Positions 1-11,969 are shown, numbered from the stretch's first letter. The stretch is DNA of 64,000 bases from Thamnidium elegans (GCA_025201345.1 JAIXMG010000002.1:992001-1056000), one strand, 5' to 3'. The notes: generated by a model not told the origin, from the sequence alone. Made by a program: numbers and translations.

Positions 1-3000
1 CAATATCAGTAATATTTTCCAAAGGACAACTATACCCATAACATGCCAATGCAGTAGAGTATTTAACAAACATTTGTACGCTAGCCAATTCTTCGTCAGA
101 TAATTCTTGGTTCTCATTATGAGCATTCAATGTATCTAGGGCAGTTTCATTCAAGTAGCCGATTACATCAATAACGGCTGCACGAGGTGTTGCAGTATTT
201 AATATATTAACAGCTTGAAACCAAATTATTTTGACAAATTCTGCAATAACGCTTATAGGTGAACGAGCGGCAACAATTAATCTTGCGATATGAGCTAAAG
301 AGCTGGTAGGAATACCCGTACTATATTTTATAGGTTAGCTACTATGTATAACATATTTGGAATTATATTTACCCCGCATGTGTAACAAGTATTAGCCATC
401 GTATACCACGATCGATACCTTCTTTATCTCCAGCATTAAACTGCAAAATAATAGTATCTAGAGGATGGGCCGAATTACCATCTGAATGCAATCTTGGGGC
501 TTTAGCAAGAGGCAATCGAGAAGAGCAAATCTTGGCTAAATTACGTATATCAACAGGTTCTCGATCCTAAACAAAAAAAGGTACATTTAAATATATAATT
601 GTCAGGTATTAGTACCATAAAAAACTTACGCTTAGTACACCAAGTTCGCTGAATTCTGTATATGTTCTATCAAGCCACTTTTGAAGCAAAGAATCCAATG
701 AAGAGAATGTTAGACCGTTGGTCTTAAGCTTTAAAATATATCCTATCAACTGTTCGTACTTTTGTAATACATGTTTCTAAACGAAGGAATCAGTACTCGT
801 TATCTACAGTAAAAAAATACACACATATACCTTGATATCTTCAGAATCACCCCAGTTGGGTACCGCGCAATCTTCACGCTTATTATCAATAATATTTTCC
901 ATAGCAGTAAACAAAATTTTAGTGTATGCGTCTTTGTCCATACCATGAACTTTTTCCATCCATCGAGCAATATATCTATCTCTTAATGCAGCACGAGTGA
1001 TAACATAAATACTACTGGCTCCACTACTTACACCAGCAGTCTTGTTGTGATTAAATGCAGTCTGTTGATTACGATCAGCATGATAACCACCCTTTATGCG
1101 AGATATCAAAGCAGCTTGTGCCCATTTGCTTTGTTGCTTACTATGACGAATATTAGATTTTTTATTGCCGGATGTTAATTCAGCATGAAGAGCTAATAAT
1201 CGTTCATCCTCATCAAACGTCCAAGATACAATAGCATAAATGAGTCTTTCTATCGTGTAACTAGACATAAAAGGGTCAGGCCAGCATCTTCTGACAAGGA
1301 GCAAGAAACCACATTCATTAATTGAAAGATCTACGTCTTGCAAACACGCATCAATTGAATTGATCAGCGATTCTACTGTAGATGAGCAATCAATAGCGTA
1401 TGGTACAGGGAACACGCATTGAATAGTTTTTTCCTCTTGTTGTGTAAGATCATAATTGAATAAAATGGCCGAAGCATCAAACCTTTCAAAGAGACCTAAA
1501 TTACACATATGTTGTAATAATATCTCTGCAGCTTTACGACTTCTAAAATTTAAATTGGTTACAATCCAAGATAATAATGTTGAACGGTCGAGATACTCGT
1601 TAGGGATATGTCCTTCGCTAAACTCGTCATCCTCATCGTCCCAAGCAGTGAAAGGATTAGGAGATACTTGTAAAAATCCACGAGAATCGCCAGCGGAACG
1701 TCTCTTGTCAGTTGCAGAGGATTGAATAACAGACCCTGTAGCAGAAATGTTATTATTGACAAATGATGTCTTGAGGCACTTCATCATGGCACTCAGATGA
1801 CTCAAGTACTCTTCCTTGCTTAAAATGCATTCATCGACGCTATGAAGTTGGTTACTGTAAAAATCACTGAGAAATGTAGATCCTCTACATTTTCCTGAGT
1901 TGAGGTAGGTAGCGCAAAGGTCGATAGCGTTTGTTAGGACAGGACAATGTGATATTTTATCATCACTAATAGAAGTAGCATTGGATGTATCTCTGGGCGA
2001 AGTAGTACCGTCATAATGATGGTGAATAGGAGAAAAGAATAATGGGTCGTTGGAATCCTGTGTGATTAAGATACAACCAGCTGCTACACCATAATGTAAA
2101 ATGTTTTCCTGGAGTAACAAGGTGTTCAATAAGGTTCCGACTTCTTCGAAGCTTCTATCTTGCAAGGATTCTTCGCTCAAGGGTAAAGCATCGGCATAAA
2201 ATTCAGATAAATTTTTAGATAGATCATTTTGCGATATCTGAAGGCTACTTTCTAGTAATGGCTGGTAAGGCACACACGTTTCGAATATTTGCAAAGTAGG
2301 ACTTTTAAAGAGTTTTGTCTTTACAAAACTGTTCTTTTCTTCGGCTTCAGCGAGGCATTGCGGATGAACAAATCGATTACATTCTATACAACAATAACCT
2401 TGTAATGATATACCCCAAAGAGGCAATCCACAACAAGCACAAATAATAATAGTATACAAGTTGACTAAATGAAAGGTATGTCCCAACAAACAAACTTGTG
2501 TAGAATTAGATTTCATATTCCATCCTAATATACCACGGTTGACCATGTCTCTAAAACGAGGTTGAGGAGGAATAGGACAAAATTGAGGTGTCACTACCTT
2601 TTGAATACCTCCTGCTTTTACATAAAACATAATTCCTTGATCTTGCATATTTACAACAGAGCTCGAACAGTTATAATGAATGCTTCCTTTACATTGAAAG
2701 CACCGTAAACCGTATCCTTGAATATGTTTGAAACATTCTTTACAAAATGCTTCATTCATATCGTCATGTATCACTAATGGAAACATGGCACCGTTAGGAT
2801 TAGTAGATGAGCTAGGATTAATCGTGGTATCTGACTGCTTTTGATCAAATATGTGAGGGTACCATATATGATGATCGTCTACAGAATCCTCATCTAACGA
2901 AACATTAACGTTTTGCTGTTTAGTGGTAGGATTAAGAAGTTGATGATGATGGGAAGTACTATGTTGGCTATGTGAATTCTGTCTATTTTCTTCAAATTCT

Positions 3001-4772
3001 TGTTGTACTCTACGTCTATCCAAAATTTCCAGCTCTTCACGAGTTCCTAATAACGGTAATGGATCGGCAACAATAACATGACCCACGCTTACAAAATAAT
3101 AGTAGAGCAAGACTTGACAACCTCTAAATTTAACTTCAGTTGTGCTATGTGAGATTACTTGCAGGATATCTAGATAAAGATCAGGTTTACAGCTCATCAT
3201 GTACGAAAGAGCTTTATGAAAATTATGGATCGAATTTGCTTGACGCGTCAAGGTAAACGTGAGATTTTCTTGTTGACTCGTGCTGGGCTGAGCAGCTAAA
3301 TAAGGATCCAAATATTGGATCATAAAAAATAACAATGGGGTGAATAAAGCAAAAGCGCGATGATTATCAATCGATTGGGCTTGGATACTACTATGCGTAC
3401 TATGGCCAGCAGGTGAAGGGGGTGAAAATGGACTCGCAGTATCTGTAGGAAAGGGTCTGGTATCTATGGTTAAATGGGACATCTTTAAATGGGAAATATT
3501 TGATTCAGGTTCTGGACTTTGAATATTGATAGTTGGTGTATTTTGCGCTTTGGTTGATTTCGAGCGAGGAGATTCTAATTATCTTTGATAATTAGATATA
3601 CTGGTATAAAACTAAGTATTATTAAAGAAGAAACTTACTGGCTTCGCTTCTAGGAGATTTTTTTGATTCAGCCACCGCTTGAGTCTTTGGTTCATCTTTA
3701 CATGACATTAACTTGGGTAATAAATTATCTAAGTACATAGATAAAAGTTTTCCCAACATGGCTCCATCAGAAAATGCTTCGAACGCAGGTAAAAATACAG
3801 AGCCAATATGGTATAATCCATTAGAATCGTCTCGAATTTGAACAAGTAATACAGCAATATCTATTAATATTGTTTGCATTGTGAATGGAGGTCGAGAGGG
3901 CTTAGGATTCGCCGTTTTAAAACGACTATCATTCAACACTAAATCGCTCAAGACGTGTAATATTGTTTCAAAATCTGTCTTCTTCTCATGTTTTGGTATC
4001 ATCGTTGGCATAGGGGAGGAGGTAGCTTCAGCTGACCGTGAAGGACTACCTCTAGGTGAAACGCCAGGTGAATTCGATCTAGAAGATACTGGAGAAGCAG
4101 TGGGTGTACGCTCGCTATCATAAAAAAAATCAGCCACTTTTATCTTTATTATCATCTCGGTGTAATACCAATAAAAAGAACCTTACCCTTGCATAAGTAC
4201 CTGTCCACTTAGGCCAACACTGTGACAGACAATCAATGCAGATCTCAATTGAACTAAAAGGTCAATAGTGTCATCATTGTCAAACTGGTCAGTAACTTGT
4301 GTTGTTCTACAATATTCACTCAGATGAAAGAGAGCAGTAGGTGGGCGTTTTCTCTTTAATATCTTGCTTATTATATGCTGAATCATTTTTCGATATTCCT
4401 CTACCTTTGGTGAAGGTTTTATCGGTGCTTGTCGAGAAGCATTGGAATTTGCAGAAGGTCGACGATGAGAGTCTAAGTCAGGAGTGTGGACTTGATCGCT
4501 TGGGGAGTGTATATTTATTACTGTTGCATTTAGTTTTGAACTATTGTTATTGGTCATTTATAGAAATATATCAACGTTTTTTGTTGTTCTAAATGAACAT
4601 GCAAAAGTGTATAAACTTCTTTAATAAATAAAGAACTTTTTTTTTCTTTTACAAGTGATGAAACGCAATTGAGAGCGGAAGTTGTATTAAGAGCCAAATT
4701 GGGATCTCGAGTAATGACAGTTGCCAAGAAAAATATTTGTCTTTTTAAGGCTGGTCGGTTTATTTGATTCAA
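1..4772 (-). CDS. Large protein with two C1-like cysteine fingers, partial (3' end beyond the left edge)
   Basis: I reconstruct one gene with exons 4772-4576, 4540-4187, 4114-3639, 3574-831, 776-630, 566-373 and 320-<1; every joint keeps the frame, giving about 1,477 visible residues. The long fourth exon carries two cysteine/histidine clusters that look like C1 (phorbol-ester/DAG-type) zinc fingers. The first contains CKECFKHIQGYGLRCFQC (about 2690-2760). The second contains GHTFHLVN, then CACCGLPLWG and CIECNRFVHPQC (about 2360-2495). The N-terminal part is serine/proline-rich and low complexity; the rest looks alpha-helical, like HEAT-type scaffolds. The 35-nt first intron is unusually short and could be a misread. 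The start at 4772 is the first in-frame ATG after a T-rich promoter shared with the divergent gene at 4921. I do not recognise the family with certainty; a large UNC79/UNC80-type channel scaffold is only a guess. Confidence 0.75.
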
Positions 4773-4920
4773 GTTTTTAAAAGAGCTTTTTTTTTACACT
4801 TCTTTCTTTTTTTTTTTTTTTTTTTTTTTTGCACTATCAATTACTTTTATAATTATTAGAACCACTATCTTAAAGATGGACTAATACTCTCAAGACATTT
4901 CAATTCTTCAGGACTTAAAT
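4773..4920. promoter_or_regulatory. Short divergent intergenic/promoter region with a long T tract
   Basis: Only 148 bp separate the divergent starts at 4772 (minus) and 4921 (plus). It contains a run of more than 20 T residues (about 4808-4830). It presumably serves both genes, but no defined binding site is visible. Confidence 0.4.
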
Positions 4921-6201
4921 ATGGGTTCTTCTGGATCATTGCCTTCTTTTTCTATCCCTAATGCTTCTACACAGGCATCTTTTAATTCGTACCAGACGCC
5001 TTACAATTCATCTGAATACATTCATGTCAGTAGAATCGAAGAAATTATGATCTAATCTTTCGAAAATATTGTTGAAAAGCACATCAATCGTGTACTTACT
5101 GCTATGAGTGAAAATGCCAATGTCCCTGCCCCTTTGAATTTATCTACTACTCGTAAGTTAATGAGATATAAAATATAAGCCATATTTTAATCCTAATTTT
5201 TTTTTTAAAAAATATAGTTAACGCTCTCTCCTCTGACTGTAACACTTCTCTTCAAAAGGTGAGAAGCTCTTTGGATAAGATCTTTTCTTCTGACGTCATC
5301 CAGCGCATCAAAAACGATCCCAATTATCATGGTATTCGATGTGTTGCCAAGACGTCAAGCATTATAAACGAAACAACAGGTATGGTTGTGAATTTGACCA
5401 TGAAATCAAAAATACTCAAGGCGTCGAAAGAGTACTTGACTGCCGTGAATGACCCTATTATGACTGGTACAGATGAGGCTGAGATCCAACGTGAATTAGG
5501 TGACAGGTATGAAGCTACTTACAGCGCTTTGAAGAGTTTCACGTTGGTTCAAATATTACCAAATCGAAGTGCTGGTGTAAAGTGGTCTTTAATCGATGGA
5601 AAAGAAAGAAACTTTTTGGCGTTAATGGCCGAACATTATGTGATTACTGTGTTAGGAAAAGCCAATTCTTTACCGTTATTTGGCTTTAATAAGTCTTGGG
5701 GTGCTACTAGCTTACTCAGTACTACTATCAGAAATACTGCAATTGGAAAGAAGAGTAAAAGCGACGTAAGTATGATGTGCTACTTTTTTTTTAAAAAAAA
5801 AATTAACGAAATCATATATACATAGAATAATAGTATTTTTCTTGGTGCCGGAATCAAGATTTCTCCTTGCATTAAAAAAAGTAGCTTACCAATCGAATAT
5901 GAGGCAGTATATAGTGACAATGATGATGAAGAATTGGGCACTGAAGATATCCACAAGGTAAGTATGGAAGAAGTTGATGCAGAAACAGATTCTGATGAAG
6001 ATGAAGATGATCGCATCATTCAAGAAGCAACAAGAAGAATAGTTGCAAAACAAAAAATGAAAATTGCCGCTGTACAAAAGAGAAGGTAAAAAAAACTTGA
6101 CATGTGTGTATAATATGATATTGATTTTATTTTTATTTTTATTTTTGGTATTCAGTAAAAAGAGTGTTTCCGTTCAAGTTTCGGTTTCGCTCAGGTTTTG
6201 A
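4921..6201 (+). pseudogene. Lineage-specific hypothetical gene with one in-frame stop
   Basis: The first reading-frame segment starts ATGGGTTCTTCTGG at 4921 and runs to a GTAAGT donor at about 5152. It is interrupted by a single TAA at 5053-5055; the same frame then continues as coding-like sequence through the splice. Later segments cover about 5219-5766 (intron with a T/A tract), 5824-5956 and 5957-6086, and finish near 6201. The product is soluble-looking with a very acidic stretch (DSDEDEDD) near the C-terminus. No family recognised. If translation begins instead at the internal ATG at 5104, the gene is intact, so the pseudogene call depends on the start. It sits next to transposase debris, which suits a mobile or expanded lineage-specific family. 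Confidence 0.45.
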
Positions 6202-6207
6202 TTTAAA

Positions 6208-6612
6208 ATGAGTTTATTCGTTCTTCCCAAGTCGTTGCGTTCGGGAACAGATTTGATGTCAAAAGCCATCATTCATGATCCTAAAATCATCAACATTATT
6301 ACAACTACTCTGTCAAATATACAAAATGATTACATAGTAGGGAATCCTGAGTGGGACAATGGCACTCGCTTAGATGTTGTCCTAGAAGCAAAGTCATCAG
6401 TATTGGACTTCCCCCCAGTAATCATAGAAATTCAACATACGATTAACAGCTTGTTTATAAAGAGAGTCATAAATTACAGTCTTGAAGCTTTTAATAGACA
6501 TAAATTGGACCCTATTGTTCTACAAAAGCTTAGATTTAGCAAAATTTCCAGGGCTGATAAAGTTGTGAAATTTGATGCCATTATGAAAGACGTTCATCCC
6601 GTAAGTTTATAA
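6208..6612 (+). CDS. Small PD-(D/E)XK-nuclease-like protein or fragment
   Basis: The ORF gives 134 residues starting MSLFVLPKSLRSG. The order WDNGTRLDVVLEAK, then PPVIIEIQHTINSLFIKR, then a predicted helix (VINYSLEAFNRHK) and LDPIVL resembles the PD-(D/E)XK nuclease core: an Asp in a beta strand followed by an E-x-Q motif and a helix, as seen in Rpn/transposase-associated nucleases. It ends at a GTAAGT donor-like sequence (6601-6606), and the continuation downstream is degenerate, so it may be the first exon of a decayed gene. It lies just 5' of a transposase relic. The nuclease assignment is from fold-like motif order only, not a confirmed family match. Confidence 0.4.
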   Translation: MSLFVLPKSLRSGTDLMSKAIIHDPKIINIITTTLSNIQNDYIVGNPEWDNGTRLDVVLEAKSSVLDFPPVIIEIQHTINSLFIKRVINYSLEAFNRHKLDPIVLQKLRFSKISRADKVVKFDAIMKDVHPVSL

Positions 6613-6719
6613 TTATCCATTCTTAGATTTCAAATTATATATATATATAGAAATTTTCGTTTAACTCGTTTGATTTATTTAAAAAATAGAATAACGAGAT
6701 AAAAACATATTTCATAGGT

Positions 6720-7158
6720 ATTAAAGAAATATTAACACAAAGAAATTTGTTCGGCGGTCAAAACAGATATTGCAACAATGTAGAAACTTCTAACCATGAA
6801 TGCTGTGCGGTTCATTTACTTGGCAGCCAGCCTGTTTTCATAGAGCAAAAATCAATCTTGGCTGAAGCTATTGAAGAAGCAGGTCATATTTTCGAACTTT
6901 ACCCTCGGTATCATTGTGAATGTAACCCCATCGAACGTTTCTGGGGAGCCAGCGAGACGGAATTGTAACTACAATTTCCGCTCTCTCGATAACAACATCA
7001 ATAGTTTTCTTGATAGCGTGAACCAACCTGGAGAGATCCCTTTGCAAATCCGTCGTTACTTTAACAAAAGCTTCCGGTACATTGAAGCTTACAGTAACGA
7101 AAAAGATGTTGCTGAGGCATTTTCTCTCGTAAAAGACTTCTCAAAGCTTCAAAAATAA
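6720..7158 (+). pseudogene. Frameshifted DDE-superfamily transposase C-terminal relic
   Basis: Two overlapping frames encode one ancestral protein. The first (6720-6968) contains FELYPRYHCECNPIERFWGAS, the segment holding the last acidic residue of fungal DDE (IS630/Tc1-like) transposases. It ends in a stop soon after a shift. The second frame (from about 6945 to 7158) continues ARRNCNYNFRSLDNNINSF and ends LVKDFSKLQK. The N-terminal catalytic part is absent. This is therefore an inactive remnant. A duplicated 14-bp motif 250-300 bp downstream probably belongs to its right terminal repeat. Confidence 0.7.
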
Positions 7159-7943
7159 CACAGAAAGTTCTGCGAAAATCAATAATTCACATAAAAAATA
7201 AAAAAATTATTTTTTAAAAAAAAAAAAAGAGGAGTCGGAATCGTAACTCCCCGTTTTGAAAAAAAAAAGTTTATTATAAAGTAGATGCACGTTATCTGCT
7301 TAATACAATATTTTTATAATGTAACAGTTACGGAAAGTAGTGCATTAAAAGAATTTTAAACAGTATTTGCGAGATAACAGCCACGAAAATTATGTGGTAC
7401 CCCGTAAGCGCTGTTTGGGGTAGCCGTATTTTTTTGTTTGCACTGTTTGGGGTAGCAGACTGATTTTTGCTTTATAAGATTATTATTCTTGGTTAAGCAC
7501 ATTTACCTCTTTTCTATAGCTTTTTTTTTTTGATTTAGTAATTAATTAGCCTTTACCATAGAAGACCAAAGAAAGAAAACGCCCACTTGTATAAAATAAT
7601 AAGTAAAAGTAAGAAATAGTATGACTGAATTTGCATAAGTACGGATTATATGTCTGAAATAGTATGAATAATGAAATAGAAATTAATCGATTGCCACACC
7701 ATTCACCACTACGATCTTGTTACACTACTTTAAATTCAACATTCAATATATAGGATCGTATAAAAAAAAAAGGGAGGGGGGTTCAATAAAATATATATTA
7801 TTATGATTCTTTTTAGTTTTTATTGAAAGTTTTTTTCTAAAGGGGTTTTTCGTTTATATAGTGTCAATTTATATTACAGGTTTGTTATACTAGCAGCAAG
7901 AAAGATTTGCAAGAAAAAAAGAAAGCGTAGGATAGGGATGGAT
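7159..7943. other. Intergenic: transposon end and T/A-rich spacer
   Basis: The stretch holds T/A tracts, a hairpin-forming GGAGT...ACTCC (7232-7252) and the repeated motif described separately at 7411-7456. The remainder is probably the 3' flank of the helicase gene. No gene seen. Confidence 0.4.
7405..7462. repeat. Direct repeat CTGTTTGGGGTAGC x2, probable transposon terminal repeat
   Basis: CTGTTTGGGGTAGC occurs at 7411-7424 and again at 7443-7456. On the minus strand the block begins CAGTCTGCTACCCCAAACAG, the CAG-type start common at Tc1/mariner/pogo-like element ends. It lies 3' of the transposase relic; no matching left end was found between 4.8 and 6.2 kb. Confidence 0.45.
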
Positions 7944-10900
7944 TTAGCGACCACGTCCTCTTCCACCTCCGCCTCCGCCTCTTCCACCTCCACCTCCACC
8001 TCTTCCACCGCCACGGCCACCTCTTGCACCACCTCTTCCACCTCCACGACCACCACGAGAACCACCGGAAGAAGGACGATTAGACTTCTCTTTTCTCTTT
8101 TCAAGAGCAACACGATGCTTACGAATTTGACTAGCGTCTCTCAATTCACTCTTGGTATTAGAACGATCACCAACACGCTTCTTACCTAAACCATTTTCAA
8201 CAATAGGTTCAGATTCATTCATCTTTCTCTTCTTCATCTTCTTTTCATAATCGTAAGCAAGAGGATCAACACGCTTAGCTTCTTCTTCCTTGTTATGACG
8301 GAAACGCTTTTGAGCCATGTTACTAGCATTAGACAATTCGCGTTCACCAGCACGAGGGAGAGTGATATGCTTCTTCTTGGCCCATTCATCAAATCTACCA
8401 CTCTTGTAAGAAGCAGAAATCAAGGCACCACTTTCGGTACGAATTAACTTTTTGTTATCGGAACCAATACCAGTACCACGAATAAACTTTCTCTTTTTGG
8501 AATCCCAACGAAGCATATTTTGACTCTTCTTGATAGCATCATTATCATCACCAGTTAAATCTAATTGAGCCTTACTAGCTTGTTCCATGAAACTACCTTC
8601 GTTGTTCATAGAATAACCACGTTCCGTATTGGCATCCTTTTGAGTGTATGAGATATAAAACTCCTCATCACGGAAAGTGGTTTTCTTTTCCTTTTTAGCA
8701 ACTGGTATATTGAATGCTTTAGCTAATTCCTCTTCATCTACATCACCACCTAAACTTTCGACCACCTTCTTTTCATCACGAATATCTAAAGGTTGATCCA
8801 AAACTGCAGATTCAGCTTCACTCTTGACCTTGTGATTAGAGATAATCTTATCGACTACACCACGACGTTCGCGCATCATAACAGTGGCAGGTGTTACCTT
8901 ACGTGTACCACGAATACCAAATTCAAAAATGGTTTCAGCAGGTCTGAAACCAGAAATGGCTTCAATTAAACTAGCACGTTGAAGTTCAGATTGACTTTGG
9001 TTTTCTTCGTTTAATAAAAGAGGATGCAAGTTGTTGTAAGCCTTCTTCTTGAGTACTTCCTTGGCACGAGCGTAACTTTCAGCAGCAGCACGAGGTTTAG
9101 TACGGTTATATAACTTGTAAGCGTTTAAAGCAGTACGATAAATACCATCTAAACTAGCATCCTTTGAAATCTTATCAGCAGCCCAAGCTTGATCATCAAT
9201 CAAGTGTTCTTTAGGCATAGAACCAATGACCAAGTCGGATGTATAATCATATTCTTCTTTTTCACCAGCGAGAATTATAGGACGAGTCAAGAAAAGTTGA
9301 AGATCGATCAAGTAAGGTAATTCTTCAGATGTTACAAATGAATAAGCCCAACCACGACGACCGGCACGAGCAGCACGACCGACACGATGGACAAAGACCT
9401 TGGAAGAACCACAGAAATCGTAATTGATAACATTTTCTAAAATAGGGATATCAATACCACGAGCAGCAACATCTGTAACGACCAATATATTGGTAACACC
9501 ATTTCTGAACTTGTTGATTTGAATATTACGAGCAGTTTGATCAAGAGAACCGTATACATAAGATACTTGATATCCAGCAATTTCTAAAAGTGTAGCTAAA
9601 TATTCGACGTGATGCTTGGTAGCAGCAAATAAAATAGTTTGGTGATCAGCTTCAGTACCAGATTGTTCCTTCTTTTCAGTCTTCTTTTTTCTATATTTCT
9701 TGACATCGGATTGATCAGAATTTTGTGTATGCTTGGGTAATTTAATGACGTTCTTTAACAAATATAAAAGAGCACCTTCTTTTTCATTATCCTTGACAGA
9801 AAAGAAAGCCATCTCAAGATCACGGGAGATCTTGGTATCAACATCTAAACGAATTAAAGTAGGTTCTTGTAAACCAGCCTTGGCAAAATCAACCAACATC
9901 TTTGGTAAAGTAGCAGAAAAGAGTAAAGTTTGACGAGAAGGGGGAAGACGAGAAAGAATTTCATGTAATTGAACAGCAAAACCCATTTCAAACAAACGAT
10001 CAGCTTCATCAAATACAACATATTCAACAGTACGAAGATCTAAATTCATTTCAACAGAAATATGTAACAAACGACCAGGTGTAGCAATTAAAATATCAGG
10101 ATTGGAAGCAATCATCTCAAATTGTTCATCTAAACTGTCACCACCCACAATACAACCACTACGAAGATCAGTGTATTTCATCAATTCCTTACAGACCTTT
10201 TGTGTTTGTAATGCTAATTCACGAGAAGGTGATAAAATCAATGCTCTTGCACCAGTCTTGGCTGAATGTATCTTGAGTCGTTCCAACATGGGAATTAAAA
10301 ATGCAGCAGTTTTACCGGAACCAGTACGAGCCATACCAACTACATCATCACCTTGTAAAATAAGGGGAATACATTTACGTTGAACTGGTGTAGGTACTTT
10401 AAAACCTTTATGAATAATAGCCTTGAATACATTGTTACTTAAACCTATTTAATTATTTTCGTTTGGTAAGATTTTACGATATATATATATCTATTATTTT
10501 TGTTACTTACCCATAGATTGGAAACCACCAGATTTTTTGTTTTTACGGTTAGCGGCAAGTGTCTCTGATGCAATGAACTTTTCATCCTCTTCATCCTCAC
10601 TATCATTCATGGTAATAGGCTTTTGCTTCTTGACAGAAGCAGCAGTAGCAGCGACAGCAATAGCAGCAGGCTTTTTAGCTTTGAATTTACCAAACATATC
10701 CAATTCAAGATCGGAATCGTCTTCAGACTCATCGCTATCCATAATAACCTTCTTTTCTACAGTAGGTACAATTTCAAAATCGGAATCATCCTCGTCTTGA
10801 TCTTTCTTGGGCTTCTTTTTATCTTTATTATATTTTTTACGTTGGAATTCCTTCTTTTTTAACTTTGAGTTGGAGAGTTCTTTGGGCTCTTCCTCGGTCT

Positions 10901-11006
10901 TTTTGGCGAAAGGTTTAGTACTGGTCTTTTTGTCACTGGTAAGTGTCTTTTTTCCCAAGGCTTTTTTAGCCATGGGTTTTTTGGCCATAGGTTTCTTTGC
11001 GACCAT
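7944..11006 (-). CDS. DBP10: DEAD-box ATP-dependent RNA helicase Dbp10 (DDX54 family)
   Basis: Two exons, 11006-10511 and 10444-7944, join in frame (GG|GT) to give 998 residues, close to the yeast Dbp10 length. The N-terminus is lysine-rich (repeated KKPMAKK) and acidic. The core follows: Q motif FKVPTPVQRKCIP (about residue 178), Walker A ARTGSGKT (204-211), SPSRELALQTQ, IATPGR, DEAD at about 311-314, SAT at about 342, then VVTDVAARGIDIP and HRVGRAARAGR of the second RecA domain. Dbp10 acts in the nucleolus in 60S ribosomal subunit assembly. The last 45 residues are an RGG/glycine-rich tail, which I do not associate with the yeast protein. Introns and motifs make the assignment strong. Confidence 0.95.
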
Positions 11007-11414
11007 TATTTGATTCTATATATAAAATAAAAAAAAAGGTGCAGAAAGTTTAAAAGAAAAAAAAATGGAGAAAAAAGAATAAAAGCAGTGAAAATTGGGT
11101 GGCTGAGCTAGGCGAGAAAAAAAAAAGTGCATTACAGGCGGGTATTCAATAAGAAAAAAATAATACAAACAAGAAAGTAAGAGGAAAAGGATTTACAAGA
11201 TGATAATAAGCATATCCAAGGATACAACTACTTTAAATATATTATCTAAGTAACGTAGTATATTGTAGTTAGTAGCTATCAATAGTCGCAGGTAGCGTTA
11301 ATTCGATAGAATTACGGATTGTCACACCAATACCCCAAAATTGAATTTCATGCAATATGTGAAAAATGACTTCAAAAAAAAAATCATTTATTTAAACGTA
11401 TTATATCTTGTCTC
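11007..11414. other. Intergenic, purine-rich
   Basis: 5' flank of the helicase gene and 3' flank of the next minus-strand gene. A-rich tracts only; nothing recognisable. Confidence 0.4.
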
Positions 11415-11969
11415 CTAAATAATAACATGAACAACTTCTACTGGTACAATATCAGATTTTCTAGGCTTCTTTGAATGCTTCTTTGGATGGTATTTATTGA
11501 ACCGTTTACCACCTCGTTTGACGTGTTCAAAACTATCATCATCATCGTCATCATCATCCATTTGATCCTCATCATTTATTTCTTCGTTTTCAATTACCAA
11601 TACATTTTTTTCATCATTATCTTGGTCCATATAGTCCTCCTGATCACTATCTTCCAAAAGTTCAATAACAGAATTTCTTAATAAAGAAGGAAACCAATGG
11701 TATTCAACATCAGATTCAGATTCTGTTTCTGAATTAGCTTCGTCTTCAGAGTCCATGAGAGAGTAAAAGTCATACTTTGTTAATCTATCTTCATCACTAA
11801 TTTGATAGTCGCTAGAACTTGATAGAGGCGAACTAGAGACTTCGGTTTCGGTTAACTCGCGTACAACCAGAGAAGAGCCACTGCCGGCTGTTGAGGTCGT
11901 AGTAGTGGTTCTAGTTGAATAACCATCACTTGTAGTAGTTTGTTTATAAGAGGAATATTGATAACTCAT
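11415..11969 (-). CDS. Small acidic hypothetical protein
   Basis: A single-exon ORF of 184 residues. The N-terminus is serine/threonine-rich (TTTTTSTAGSGSS). The middle is strongly acidic (DSEDEANSETESESD and an eight-Asp run near residue 140). The C-terminus is basic (KRGGKRFNKYHPKKHSKKPRK) and ends VEVVHVII. No signal peptide, membrane segment or catalytic motif is visible. Composition suggests a nuclear or nucleic-acid-associated protein, but this is only a guess. The ATG at 11969 is the first in frame and is preceded by a T-rich tract. Confidence 0.6.
   Translation of the reverse strand: MSYQYSSYKQTTTSDGYSTRTTTTTSTAGSGSSLVVRELTETEVSSSPLSSSSDYQISDEDRLTKYDFYSLMDSEDEANSETESESDVEYHWFPSLLRNSVIELLEDSDQEDYMDQDNDEKNVLVIENEEINDEDQMDDDDDDDDSFEHVKRGGKRFNKYHPKKHSKKPRKSDIVPVEVVHVII

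Noticed and set aside
7874..8189. Extra frames rich in Ser/Thr or Val/Glu over the end of the helicase gene
   Set aside because: They arise from the repetitive DNA encoding the RGG tail read in other frames.
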